DNA from: Paenibacillus timonensis
GTDB taxonomy: Bacteria; Bacillota; Bacilli; Paenibacillales; Paenibacillaceae
Length of the DNA stretch: 64,000 bases
Assembly (NCBI RefSeq): GCF_009725205.1
Contig: NZ_WNZY01000004.1
Coordinates: 62,001 to 126,000, forward strand
Reading direction: 5' to 3'
Position numbers and translations under genes: made by a program. Below, one piece after another: positions 42,526-51,991 of this stretch (the stretch's first letter is position 1; each line of letters starts with the position of its first letter). The notes below the pieces were generated by a model. It was not told where the DNA came from. It saw only the letters and a program-made list of their open reading frames with translations, and made no database searches.

Positions 42526-42565
42526 AAAAAACCGCAAGGCCCCGACCACGGCCTTGCGGTTTTTA
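42526..42565. terminator. Bidirectional terminator between M42 and GH42 genes
   Basis: AAAACCGCAAGGCC pairs with GGCCTTGCGGTTTT around a short loop (stem arms about 42528-42541 and 42550-42563), with A and T runs on the two sides. It serves the convergent M42 and GH42 genes. Confidence 0.9.
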
Positions 42566-42566
42566 T

Positions 42567-44597
42567 TTATTTCCGGTCTTCCAAGATCACGACGCCCCGG
42601 CCAGGCACCGTTACGGTGCCGGACACCTCGGCATTCGCCAGTAAATCCTTCATCCCGGACGAGCCAATCTCTACCTCGGCTGCTCCTTCGTTATGGTTGA
42701 GCAGGAACAGGAAGGCTTTGCCGTCCTTGACGCGACGGGCTACTTCGACGCCAGTTGGAGCGTCAAGCAGCGGCTTGATCCCCTTTTCCTCACACAGGTT
42801 CTTCAGGAACCCTTGCAGGAAGGCAGCTTCCGGGCTGCTCGCTACATAATAAGCGCGGCCTTTACCGTACTGGTTTGCCGTTATAACCGGCATCCCCTTG
42901 TAGAAATCCGATCCGTACTCCGCCAGCACTTCAGCACCTTCGGTATGGATCAAATCGCACAAGAGACCACATTCGTATTGGCCAGACAATGCGCCCCAGG
43001 CTTCTTTCATCACGATTTGATTTGTGCGGCCCGGCAGCAAAGCGTCGATCTCCTCCGCCCAGATGCCCAGCACGGAACGCAGTTCGCCCGGATAACCGCC
43101 GGTTGTCACCAGATCATTTTCGTTCACGATGCCGCTGAAGAAGGTGGTGATGAACGTCCCGCCGGCGGCCACAAACTCCTCCACTTTCTTCGCAAATCCC
43201 GGCTTCACCATATACATGACCGGCGCAATCACGATTTCATATTTGTTGAAATCTTCCTCCACCGACACCATGTCGCTTTCCACGTGCATTTGGAACAACG
43301 CATCGTAATATTTGTGCACCTCGTTCGCGTAATTCAAAGCTACGGTTGGCCCACTTGAGAGTTCGATCGCCCAGCGGTTCTCCCAATCGTATACGATGCC
43401 CACCTTCGCCTCGGTCCGCGCGTCCAGCAGGGTGCCGCCAAGCTGCTCCAACTCTCGGCCGAGCTCTGCCACCTCGCGGAATACCCGGGTGTTCTCGTGA
43501 CCGACGTGCTCAATGACCGCCCCGTGGTATTTCTCGCAAGCCCCGATTGAGCGGCGCAACTGGAAGAACATCACCGTGTCAGCACCGCGGGCGACCGCCT
43601 GATAGCTCCATAACCGCATCACGCCGGGACGCTTGAGGGAGTTGTACGGCTGCCAGTTTTGCTGGCTTGGCGTCTGCTCCATCAACATAAACGGGGCACC
43701 GCTCTTCAGCCCGCGCATCAAGTCGTGGGTCATGGCCGTATGGCTGACAGGCGTATCTAAGGACGGATAGTTGTCCCAGGAGACGATATCCATATGTTTG
43801 GCCCACTCAAAATAATCTAGCTCCGGATAGAGCCCCATCAGATTCGTCGTCACGGGGAGGGTTGGGGTATGCTTCTTGATTTCATCATACTCCAGCTTGT
43901 AGCATTCTAGCAGCGATTCCGACTGGAAGCGACGGTAATCGAGCGAAATCCCTTGGAAATTCGTGCGGCTTCCGCCCCATTCCTCGCTCAATTCGTTCGG
44001 GACCACGATTTCTTCCCAATCATAAAACGTATGGCCCCAGAACCGCGTGTTCCAAACCCGGTTAAGCTCATCCAGCGTTTTGTAACGCTTCCGCAACCAA
44101 ACGCGGAAGGCCGCAGCGCAATTGTCGCAATAACAGTACCCGCCGTATTCGTTGGAGACATGCCAGATGAGCAGGCCTGGATGGTCCTTATAATGTTCGG
44201 CGAGCTTGCCGGCCAGACGTGTGGAATATTTGCGGTAGGTCGGCGAGTTCGGGCAGGAGTTATGACGTCCGCCAAACCGACGTTTTCGACCCTGCACGTC
44301 AACGCGCAGCACGTCAGGGTATTTATGGACCATCCAAGCCGGGTGTGCTCCCGTGCTCGTTGCGAGGCATACATGAACTCCGCTCTTGTACAAGCGGTCG
44401 ATCGTTTCGTCCAATTGCGTGAAGTCATAGGTTTCTTCGTCCGGTTGATTCAATGCCCAGGAAAAGACGTTAACCGTAGCAACGTCGATGCCCGCCAGCT
44501 TAAACATCCGTTCGTCCTCTTTCCAAATGTCCGGTCCCCACTGCTCCGGATTGTAGTCGCCGCCATACCAGATTTTCGGCAGTTTATCGTTGATCAC
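42567..44597 (-). CDS. GH42 beta-galactosidase
   Basis: About 676 residues. The N-terminal barrel starts WYGGDYNPEQWGPDIWKED; the acid/base Glu is in LLIWHVSNEYGGYCYC and the nucleophile Glu in PFMLMEQTPSQQNW. The GH42 zinc cluster is visible (YCYCDNC). The C-terminal trimerization and beta domains follow. No signal peptide, so it acts on imported oligosaccharides. Start: GTG 44597 with AAAGGA upstream is preferred to TTG 44618. Divergent from an AraC regulator that probably controls it. Confidence 0.93.
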   Translation of the reverse strand: MINDKLPKIWYGGDYNPEQWGPDIWKEDERMFKLAGIDVATVNVFSWALNQPDEETYDFTQLDETIDRLYKSGVHVCLATSTGAHPAWMVHKYPDVLRVDVQGRKRRFGGRHNSCPNSPTYRKYSTRLAGKLAEHYKDHPGLLIWHVSNEYGGYCYCDNCAAAFRVWLRKRYKTLDELNRVWNTRFWGHTFYDWEEIVVPNELSEEWGGSRTNFQGISLDYRRFQSESLLECYKLEYDEIKKHTPTLPVTTNLMGLYPELDYFEWAKHMDIVSWDNYPSLDTPVSHTAMTHDLMRGLKSGAPFMLMEQTPSQQNWQPYNSLKRPGVMRLWSYQAVARGADTVMFFQLRRSIGACEKYHGAVIEHVGHENTRVFREVAELGRELEQLGGTLLDARTEAKVGIVYDWENRWAIELSSGPTVALNYANEVHKYYDALFQMHVESDMVSVEEDFNKYEIVIAPVMYMVKPGFAKKVEEFVAAGGTFITTFFSGIVNENDLVTTGGYPGELRSVLGIWAEEIDALLPGRTNQIVMKEAWGALSGQYECGLLCDLIHTEGAEVLAEYGSDFYKGMPVITANQYGKGRAYYVASSPEAAFLQGFLKNLCEEKGIKPLLDAPTGVEVARRVKDGKAFLFLLNHNEGAAEVEIGSSGMKDLLANAEVSGTVTVPGRGVVILEDRK

Positions 44598-44723
44598 CCT
44601 ACCCACATCCTTTAGCAAATATAACTTCTAAGTCCATTGTAAAAGAGAATTTTCCCGCTTTATATATAATAATTTCGTATTGTTATATAATAATATGGAT
44701 CAAGTTAGGAGGCATTCATCACG

Positions 44724-45557
44724 ATGAGCTCACGGGCATTTACCCGTTTCGTTTTCTCTCCGGCCGCTACCCCGGATCTTCCGTTGCTTCTGGAAAGCGT
44801 AGGCTATAATCCGAATCAGGAAAAAATCGCTCGTCCGGACGGATATCCTTATTACCATTGGCTGCAAACCGCCGAGGGCGAAGGAGAATTGACCTTTGCC
44901 AACGGAACAGTTCCGCTTCCGCCGGGCAGCGGAATGCTGTTGCCGCCGGACATGCCGCATGCTTACGAGGCCAAACGGAGCTCGAAATGGGAGACATATT
45001 ATCTCACCTTTGGCGGAGCGGCCGCCAATTCGATCCTAGCCGCGTTTGGGATCCGAGAGGCCGCGATGTTCCGCTGGGAAGCGGAGGCGCCCCTCACCCC
45101 GCTTCTCGGTCAATTACTGAACAAGCTGGACAACATCCAGGACTTGTTTGGCCTGGAAACCTCGACAGAGGTGTATCGTTTTCTCGCCGTCCTGAGCCAA
45201 TTCGGTCAGGTAAGCAGCAGCGCCGTCCCTCGTAATATGGAGAAGCTAGGTCCGCTGCTCGCCTGGATGGAGCAGGAATACGGCAACCCCGACATCGGGT
45301 TGGATACCCTGGCGGACGTCGTTGGGATGTCGGGCAGACATCTCAGCAAGCTGTTCCAGCAAACGTTTGGCCTCGCGCCATACAGCTACCTCACCCACAT
45401 GCGCATCCATAAAGCAAAGGAGCATCTGGCCAGCGAGCCCGGCGTAACTGTATCTGCCATCGCCGGAAAAACGGGCTTCCGCGATGCCAGCCACTTTGTC
45501 GCCACTTTTCGCAAGCATACGGGTATGACGCCTCAGCAGTTTCGCCGCTTGCATTAG
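44724..45557 (+). CDS. AraC-family regulator next to GH42
   Basis: 277 residues. N-terminal cupin-like sensing domain (YYHWLQTAEGEGELTFANG, GSGMLLPPDMPHAYEA) and C-terminal double HTH (LDTLADVVGMSGRHLSKLFQQTFG; VSAIAGKTGFRDASHFVATFRKHTGMTPQQFRR). AGGAGG lies 11 nt before ATG 44724. Divergent from the beta-galactosidase gene across a 105-bp AT-rich control region; likely an activator responding to galactosides. Convergent with GH95, 18 bp away, with no terminator between them. Confidence 0.88.
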   Translation: MSSRAFTRFVFSPAATPDLPLLLESVGYNPNQEKIARPDGYPYYHWLQTAEGEGELTFANGTVPLPPGSGMLLPPDMPHAYEAKRSSKWETYYLTFGGAAANSILAAFGIREAAMFRWEAEAPLTPLLGQLLNKLDNIQDLFGLETSTEVYRFLAVLSQFGQVSSSAVPRNMEKLGPLLAWMEQEYGNPDIGLDTLADVVGMSGRHLSKLFQQTFGLAPYSYLTHMRIHKAKEHLASEPGVTVSAIAGKTGFRDASHFVATFRKHTGMTPQQFRRLH

Positions 45558-45575
45558 TTCTGTGCCGCTAGTCTC

Positions 45576-47960
45576 TTAGCCCACGATATACGTCACTCCC
45601 GCTTCCGTCTGAAAACGGTCCCCCTCCTGGACGGCGCGGCCATCCGGTAAGCGAACGGACAGGCCGTGCAGCCCGCGCAGCGTGCACTCGCCTCGGACCG
45701 TCGACGTAACCCTGGCCGACGTTAAGCGACCTTCCTCCCACGCGAGGTCGACGGAGAATCCCCCTCGCGCCCGAAGGCCGCTCACCCGGCCGCTCGTCCA
45801 GGCCGCGGGTAGAGCGGGCAGCAGATCGATGCCGTCCATATGGCTTTGCAGCAGCATTTCAGCGATGCCGGCCGCTCCGCCAAAGTTACCGTCAATCTGG
45901 AATGGCGGGTGATCATCGAACAGGTTCGGATACGTGGAGCGCGACAACAGCGTTTCCACGAAGCGGTGTGCGGTCTCCCCGTCACCCAACCGGGCGTACA
46001 GGTTGATTAGCCAGGCACAGCTCCAACCGGTATGGCCTCCGCCGTTCCGGATACGTTCTTCCAGCGTTCGCCGTACGGCTTCCGTCAGTTCCGGCGTCTG
46101 CCGTACGGTGATCGCGTCCCCCGGGTAGAAGCCAATGAGATGTGACACATGCCGGTGTCCCGGCTCAGCTTCCGCAAACGGCTCGCTCCACTCTTGCAGG
46201 CGACCGTCCGGGCCGATTTGTGGCTCGGCCATGCTCGCCAGCGTCTCCGCCAGTTCCACTCGCCACGCTTCATCAAGGCCAAGGATCTCCGCTGCCTGAA
46301 TCGTATGCGTAAATAATTCCCGGATCAAGAACAGATCCATCGTGCTGCCGGCGGACACGCTGCAGGGTTCGCTGCGATCCGGTGTCAGGAACTTATTCTC
46401 CGGCGAAGTCGAAGGCGCTGTAACGAGCCGTCCGTCGGGTCCGGCCACGAGCCAATCCTGGCTAAACTCAGCGGCCCCTTTCATTAACGGATAAGCGGTC
46501 TCCCGCAAAAATGATTCATTCGGTGCAAATTGATAATGCTCCCATAAGTGCCGGCACAGCCATACCCCGCCGAGCGGCCAGAACGCCCAGCTTGATTCGC
46601 CATCCGACGGCGTGGACTGACGCCATAAATCCACGTTGTGATGAGCTACCCAGCCCCGAGCGCCGTAATGAATTCGCGCCGTTCGGCTACCGGTAACGCT
46701 CAGATCGCGGATCAACTCGAACAACGGCTCATGGCACTCGGGCAGCCCCGCTATCTCTGCATGCCAATAATTCATTTGCGTATTGATGTTGGTCGTATAC
46801 CCGCAATTCCACGGCGGCTGTACATGAGGGTTCCAGATCCCCTGCAAATGGGCGGCTTCCGTCCCTGGCCGGGAGCTGGCCATTAACAGATACCGGCCAT
46901 AGTGAAAGTACAGCGCCTCCAGCGCAAGATCTTCAGCCCCGCTGCGGTAGGCTTCCAGCCGCTCGTCGGTCGGCCGTGACGCCCGCTCCGCTGCCGCGGT
47001 AGAGCTGCCTAAGCGCAGCTCTACGCGCTCGAACAGCCGGCGGTGATCTTCCACATGGCGCTCACGCAGCCGCTCATAGCCGAGTTCCACCGCCGCGGTC
47101 AACACAGTCCAGCACCGCTCTGCCGGGTCCACCCCGCCGCTTCCCGGCGCACTCTCATAACCGGCAAAGTTCGTCGCGGCGGCTAACAACAGCGTCACAG
47201 ACTGTGCTCCGCGGACGATCAGTCGACCTGATTCATCCACCCCTGCCGTGCCGCCTTCTGTCAACGCCAGCAGCTGTACCTCAAAAGACAGGCCTAAGCC
47301 CTCCTCGTACAAAACCGACTGTGGATGGTCACGACGATAATTGTCGGCGATATGGCTGGGGGCTTGACCTGTCATGACGATTCGGGCTGTTTCCGCCCCT
47401 TCGCTTCCGATTTGATACCGCAGTAACGAATCCAGCGAAGCGGTCAAATCAATGGGTTTCTCCCCATGCGCAGCGATACGCACGACCAGCACCTGGTCAA
47501 CCGCGCTGACAAACACCTCGCGCTGATAAGCTGCCTCGCCTATTCGATAGCTCGTAGCGGCGATCCCCGTTCCCAAATCCAATTCTCTCCGGAACGAGCT
47601 AACTCCGCTTTCCCCTGCCGCCTCAACTCCCCCCTGCTCCAATCGCAAATTCCCGAGCGGTTGGTAGGATTCCGTGCGCCGACCCAACATTTTTGCGTCG
47701 ACCAGCCTTTCGGCATCCTTATATTTGCCGGCAAAAATCAACTCCCGTGCCGGTCCAAGGTGACGAAGCGCATCGTAGTTTTGCGGATCCCTGGGGAATC
47801 CCGACCATAACGTATCCTCATTTAATGCAATCGTTTCTTCATGAATCCCGCCAAAGACCATGCCACCGATCCGCCCGTTTCCGACGGGAAGAGCTTCCTC
47901 CCAGCGGGAAGCGGGCCGATCATACCACAATTCCCACTCTGTTTGATCTGGATAGGTCAC
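45576..47960 (-). CDS. GH95 alpha-L-fucosidase
   Basis: About 794 residues. GH95 enzymes invert alpha-1,2-linked fucose, for example on the galactose of xyloglucan. Diagnostic stretches: [43 protein letters not shown] (catalytic Asn pair), STSPENKF (Glu) and [19 protein letters not shown] (Asp). No signal peptide. GTG 47960 with GGAGGA 9 nt upstream is preferred to ATG 47990, which has no ribosome site. It follows the sugar ABC importer genes and is likely co-regulated with them. Confidence 0.93.
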   Translation of the reverse strand: MTYPDQTEWELWYDRPASRWEEALPVGNGRIGGMVFGGIHEETIALNEDTLWSGFPRDPQNYDALRHLGPARELIFAGKYKDAERLVDAKMLGRRTESYQPLGNLRLEQGGVEAAGESGVSSFRRELDLGTGIAATSYRIGEAAYQREVFVSAVDQVLVVRIAAHGEKPIDLTASLDSLLRYQIGSEGAETARIVMTGQAPSHIADNYRRDHPQSVLYEEGLGLSFEVQLLALTEGGTAGVDESGRLIVRGAQSVTLLLAAATNFAGYESAPGSGGVDPAERCWTVLTAAVELGYERLRERHVEDHRRLFERVELRLGSSTAAAERASRPTDERLEAYRSGAEDLALEALYFHYGRYLLMASSRPGTEAAHLQGIWNPHVQPPWNCGYTTNINTQMNYWHAEIAGLPECHEPLFELIRDLSVTGSRTARIHYGARGWVAHHNVDLWRQSTPSDGESSWAFWPLGGVWLCRHLWEHYQFAPNESFLRETAYPLMKGAAEFSQDWLVAGPDGRLVTAPSTSPENKFLTPDRSEPCSVSAGSTMDLFLIRELFTHTIQAAEILGLDEAWRVELAETLASMAEPQIGPDGRLQEWSEPFAEAEPGHRHVSHLIGFYPGDAITVRQTPELTEAVRRTLEERIRNGGGHTGWSCAWLINLYARLGDGETAHRFVETLLSRSTYPNLFDDHPPFQIDGNFGGAAGIAEMLLQSHMDGIDLLPALPAAWTSGRVSGLRARGGFSVDLAWEEGRLTSARVTSTVRGECTLRGLHGLSVRLPDGRAVQEGDRFQTEAGVTYIVG

Positions 47961-47996
47961 CTTTCTCACTCCTCCGAAATTCTCCTTCATATTGGC

Positions 47997-48028
47997 GCAA
48001 AAAGGCCCGAGGAAATCACGGACCTTTT
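47997..48028 (-). terminator. Hairpin between the binding-protein and GH95 genes
   Basis: AAAGGCCCG (48001-48009) pairs with CGGACCTTT (48019-48027), with one G:T, and is followed on the minus strand by a T run. It would end or attenuate the importer transcript before GH95. Confidence 0.75.
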
Positions 48029-48065
48029 CACAACCTTATTTAGATCGTCAGACGATATACGATGA

Positions 48066-49793
48066 TTACAATTTCTTGCCGGTAAACAACTCGACTCTTT
48101 TCTTAACCAGTTCCGTATATTCGGCTTCCATTTCCTTAGCACCCGCTTTATCCAGCTCGGCAAGGAATGCGTCATACACTTTGTCGAAGTCGGCTGCTTT
48201 CGCCAGAACCGCTTCCGGAATCCGTTTGCGGACGATATCCTGCGTTTTTTGGAAAATCACTTGGTAATCGCCGTCTGTTGGAGTAGGCATGTTGTACAGA
48301 GCGCCCCAATCCTTCGCAGGGAATGCATCTTCACCAGGGAACAAGTCTTTCCAAGTCGTTGCGTTGTAAGCTTTCAGTGTTTCTTTCTCAGCTTCCGTAT
48401 AACCTGCTACGATTTGATCCGGGAAGTTCGTGGTATAGTAATTGCCCGAAGGATCTTTTACGCCGTCGCCATAGTTAGCACCGAAGGTACGATAAAGGCT
48501 GATGCCGGATTCCTTCGTAAAGTTCGTGCTGTCATTCACTTTGCGATCTTGAATGTCGGCTGGAACAACACGTTGACCATTTTCAACGGTATAGTGTTTG
48601 CCTTCGACCCCCCAGTTTCTCAGCACTTGGCCTTCGTCGGAGGATAACCAGTCAATGAACTTGATTGCACGCACCGGATCTTTACATGCTGTCGTGATAC
48701 TGATCCCGTAACCATCAACCCCCGCTTGCTGGAAGGAATGGTCCTCGTAGTCTTCCGACAAGGTTACCGGGAAGTGTGCGTAGGTGTATTCATCTTTGCC
48801 TGCGGTTTTCAGTGCGTTTTCTGCATCCTGATAGCCCCACTCCTGGTCAATCAGACCAAGCACGCGGCCGCTGGCGATTTTCGCTTTGTATTGGTCTTCT
48901 TTTTGAACGAACGTATCTTTGTCCAACAGACCTTCATTGTACATGTGATTCAGCCAACGGAAGTATTCTTTCTCTTCCGGGCGTTTGTAGTGCAATTGAG
49001 CTTCGTATGTTTCCGGATTGACGTAGTATTCGCCATCATCCGGAGCGCCGGTTGTCAGGAACGCCGGGTTCGTTACCGTAATCATGATTCTCCAGTCGTC
49101 AGCGCTCAGCGTCAACGGAATCGTCGGCTGACCGTCCGTCGTCGGGTTTTTCTCCACGTATTGCTTCAGTACATTTTCAAAGTCCTGTACCGTACGAACC
49201 TTCGGATAACCAAGCTCCTTCAGAACGCGTTGTTGAATTTCAAATCCGCCGCCGGCGTCAAAATATTGTTGGTCCACGCCGCCGTTTGTAAACAACGAAT
49301 AGATCGCTTGATCATCATTGCTATATTTCAGACGATTCATGTTTTCACTGAACATTTTCTTCAGGTTTGGCGCATGCTCTTCAATCAATGGGGCCATATC
49401 GACGATCAGTCCGGCATCGACCAGTTTGCTCAATTCGCCTTTGGCAAAAATCAAATCAGGTACATCGCCGCTCGCTGCCATCAGGGCGATTTTGTTCTCG
49501 CCGCCGCCGGCACCTACGTCAAACTCGGCATCGATCGAAACGCCGGTTTTTTCGGTAATCACTTTGCCCACATCGTCTTGCATGTTGTTCCAGTTCGGGC
49601 TAGCGTCAGCGCCGAAGAAGGTAAAGGTAATCGGGCTTGTATCGGCAGCCGCTTCCGCATTGGTTCCTGCGTTTCCGGTGTTGCCTGCATTTCCGTTATT
49701 GGCGGCATTGTTTCCGTTACTTCCGCAACCCGCTACCAACATCGTACTCGCGAGCAAAATCGCTGCAAAAGCTTTAGGGCTTCTCCATTTCAT
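48066..49793 (-). CDS. Sugar ABC transporter substrate-binding lipoprotein
   Basis: 575 residues. A signal peptide ends in the lipobox LVAGC (Cys23), followed by an Asn/Gly/Ala-rich linker and a family-1-type solute-binding fold like LplA of Paenibacillus. ATG 49793 follows GGGGG by 9 nt; the longer frame to 49910 is not used. It lies downstream of its two permease genes. The cognate ATPase is not in the window, as usual for LplABC-type systems that use a shared MsmX-like ATPase. Given the neighbouring enzymes, the ligand may be a xyloglucan oligosaccharide (inference). Confidence 0.9.
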   Translation of the reverse strand: MKWRSPKAFAAILLASTMLVAGCGSNGNNAANNGNAGNTGNAGTNAEAAADTSPITFTFFGADASPNWNNMQDDVGKVITEKTGVSIDAEFDVGAGGGENKIALMAASGDVPDLIFAKGELSKLVDAGLIVDMAPLIEEHAPNLKKMFSENMNRLKYSNDDQAIYSLFTNGGVDQQYFDAGGGFEIQQRVLKELGYPKVRTVQDFENVLKQYVEKNPTTDGQPTIPLTLSADDWRIMITVTNPAFLTTGAPDDGEYYVNPETYEAQLHYKRPEEKEYFRWLNHMYNEGLLDKDTFVQKEDQYKAKIASGRVLGLIDQEWGYQDAENALKTAGKDEYTYAHFPVTLSEDYEDHSFQQAGVDGYGISITTACKDPVRAIKFIDWLSSDEGQVLRNWGVEGKHYTVENGQRVVPADIQDRKVNDSTNFTKESGISLYRTFGANYGDGVKDPSGNYYTTNFPDQIVAGYTEAEKETLKAYNATTWKDLFPGEDAFPAKDWGALYNMPTPTDGDYQVIFQKTQDIVRKRIPEAVLAKAADFDKVYDAFLAELDKAGAKEMEAEYTELVKKRVELFTGKKL

Positions 49794-49948
49794 TTCTACT
49801 TTCCCCCTCGTAGTCTTGATAAAACCTATATTGTATAACAGGCTTTGCCTGCTGATACCGAGACCTGCTCCCCTTCTGCCCGGCGTTCCGGAACGAGAAA
49901 GGGCTTTCATTATTGGCTGACAAGAAAGATCGTCCGCTTGAGGCCGCC

Positions 49949-49972
49949 CCGCCGCCAGTGAATCTGCGGCGG
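49949..49972 (-). other. GC-rich stem-loop between permease and binding-protein genes
   Basis: CCGCCGC (49949-49955) pairs with GCGGCGG (49966-49972) in the 202-bp gap. It has no T run. Such stem-loops in importer operons can protect the mRNA or reduce readthrough, adjusting the level of the binding protein relative to the permeases; the role here is inference. Confidence 0.35.
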
Positions 49973-49995
49973 AAGCGAAGTCAAAAGCTTATTGG

Positions 49996-50901
49996 TTAAG
50001 CCTTTACCGCGCCCAGCGTCATACCGTCTACGAAATAACGTTGCAAGAACGGATAGATGATCAAAATCGGTACCGTAACGACAATCGTGATCGCCATCTT
50101 AATGGACTCGGGAGATACCTGAGCCATCATATTGGCCATATCGTTGGCATTGGTCATTCTTGCACCTTGGTTCGTGCTTTGCAGAATTTTCATCAACTCG
50201 TATTGCAAGGTCGTTAAATGCGCTTTGTTCCCGTTGTAAAGATAGGTGTCGAACCAGGAGTTCCACTGGCCTACCGCCAGGAATAAGGCGATCGTTGCCA
50301 GAACGGGCTTGCAGAGCGGCAGGATGACTTTATAGTAAATCGTAAAGTCGTTGGCCCCGTCCAGCTTGGCGGATTCTTGCAGCGCATACGGCAATCCGTC
50401 GATAAAGGAACGGATGATGAAAACGTTAAATGCGCTGACAATTCCCGGGAGGATGTAAATCCAGAACGTGCCGATCAAATCCAGATGGCGCATCAGCATA
50501 TAGGTTGGAACCAACCCGCCGGAGAAGTACATCGTAAGCGCCAGAAACGTGGAGACGAACTTCCGGGATTTGAAATCAGGCCGGCTTAGCGTATACGCCA
50601 GCATCGAGGCGCTGATCAACCCGAGCACGGTTCCGAGCACCGTCCGGTAAATCGTAATTTTGAAGCCCGTAATCAGGCTGGAGTAATTAAAGATCGTCTT
50701 ATAATTCTCCAAGGTGAATTCCCGAGGCCAGAGGTAAATGCCGCCTCTTACCGTGTCCGTGGAATCATTCAGAGAGATCGCAAGCACGTTCAGGAAAGGG
50801 TACAACGTGATGATCAAAATAACGCTCATAAGAATGAAATTACAGATATTGAAGATTTTATCGCCCCGTGTATCGTTGAAGGCTTTGCTTGAACTTGCCA
50901 T
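49996..50901 (-). CDS. Carbohydrate ABC transporter permease, LplC type
   Basis: 301 residues with six predicted membrane helices. The EAA loop that contacts the ATPase is YALQESAKLDGANDFTIYYKVILPLCKP. The C-terminal YPFLQRYFVDGMTLGAVKA is typical of LplC/YtcP permeases. GGGAGGG precedes ATG 50901. It is 16 bp downstream of the partner permease. Confidence 0.92.
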   Translation of the reverse strand: MASSSKAFNDTRGDKIFNICNFILMSVILIITLYPFLNVLAISLNDSTDTVRGGIYLWPREFTLENYKTIFNYSSLITGFKITIYRTVLGTVLGLISASMLAYTLSRPDFKSRKFVSTFLALTMYFSGGLVPTYMLMRHLDLIGTFWIYILPGIVSAFNVFIIRSFIDGLPYALQESAKLDGANDFTIYYKVILPLCKPVLATIALFLAVGQWNSWFDTYLYNGNKAHLTTLQYELMKILQSTNQGARMTNANDMANMMAQVSPESIKMAITIVVTVPILIIYPFLQRYFVDGMTLGAVKA

Positions 50902-50917
50902 CGTCGTCTCCCTCCCC

Positions 50918-51898
50918 CTACATGATGCTTTCTTTGGTTGTTTTCTTCATAATTCCGTTGGCAGTAAGCAGCAGGATAATGCTGACCACCGAAGTGAACA
51001 TACTGATTGCCGTACCGTAAGAGAAGCGGCTGATATTAATCCCGTAGTTCAGCGCATATAAATCCAGTACTTCGGAATAGTCGGTAACCAGCGAGTTGCT
51101 GAGCTGGAACTGCTTCTCGAACCCGATGCCGATCAAATGGCCGATCGACATAATCAGCAGCACCGAAATCGTTGTCCGGATCCCCGGAAGCGTAATGTTC
51201 CAGATTTGCCGGAAGCGTCCGGCCCCATCGACCCGGGCCGCCTCGTAAAGCTCTTTATCAATACCGGTGATCGCCGCTAAATAAATGATGGCGTTCCAAC
51301 CGGTTTCCTTCCAGACATCGGAAGCGGTTACAATTCCCCAAAACCATTTCCCCTGGGCCATAAATTGAATCGGCTCGTTAATGATGTGCAACGACACCAG
51401 AAGCTCGTTGACAATCCCACCGTCGATCGAGAGCATTTTCGTAATGATCCCCCCGACAACAACCCAGGACACAAAGTGCGGCAGGTAGGATACGGTTTGC
51501 ACCGTCCGCTTGAAGTATTTGCCGCGCAGCTCGTTGAGCAGCACCGCAAAGGTGATTGGAATTACAAATCCCGCGATCAGGCCCATTATACTCATGGCCA
51601 GCGTATTGCGAAGTACCAGGTAGAACCGTTCATCCTGGAACAGGTCCACAAAGTTTTTAAATCCTACCCATTTCTGCTCGGAGAAGGATTTTGACGGCTT
51701 ATAATTTTGGAAAGCCATCGTCCATCCCCAGACCGGCAAATAGTTGAAAACAAACAACCAGATGACGAATGGCATGGACATTAAGTACAAGTATTTCTGC
51801 TGTAAAATGCTCCGCCAGATACCGGTCTTCCGCTTTTTCGGCGGCTTAGGGGTTGCGCTTACATTTCTGGTTTCGGGCTGAGTTGACAGCGTTTCCAT
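50918..51898 (-). CDS. ABC transporter permease, LplB type
   Basis: 326 residues with six predicted membrane helices after a cytoplasmic N-terminus. The EAA loop is ELYEAARVDGAGRFRQIWNITLPGIR. The sequence MAFQNYKPSKSFSEQKWVGFKNF is characteristic of LplB/YteP permeases. GGGGGGAG precedes ATG 51898. It follows the YesM-type kinase by 93 bp. Confidence 0.92.
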   Translation of the reverse strand: METLSTQPETRNVSATPKPPKKRKTGIWRSILQQKYLYLMSMPFVIWLFVFNYLPVWGWTMAFQNYKPSKSFSEQKWVGFKNFVDLFQDERFYLVLRNTLAMSIMGLIAGFVIPITFAVLLNELRGKYFKRTVQTVSYLPHFVSWVVVGGIITKMLSIDGGIVNELLVSLHIINEPIQFMAQGKWFWGIVTASDVWKETGWNAIIYLAAITGIDKELYEAARVDGAGRFRQIWNITLPGIRTTISVLLIMSIGHLIGIGFEKQFQLSNSLVTDYSEVLDLYALNYGINISRFSYGTAISMFTSVVSIILLLTANGIMKKTTKESIM

Positions 51899-51991
51899 CT
51901 CTTTTCTCCCCCCTCGTCTGCTATAGCTTAATGATAAAACAAGGGGGGGCGGCGAAATACCCGAGAGATTTCGAACAAAACCATATAATAA

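Noticed and set aside
48726..49838. 370-codon plus-strand frame opposite the binding-protein gene
   Set aside because: The minus-strand product has a perfect lipoprotein signal and family match; the opposite frame is a shadow.
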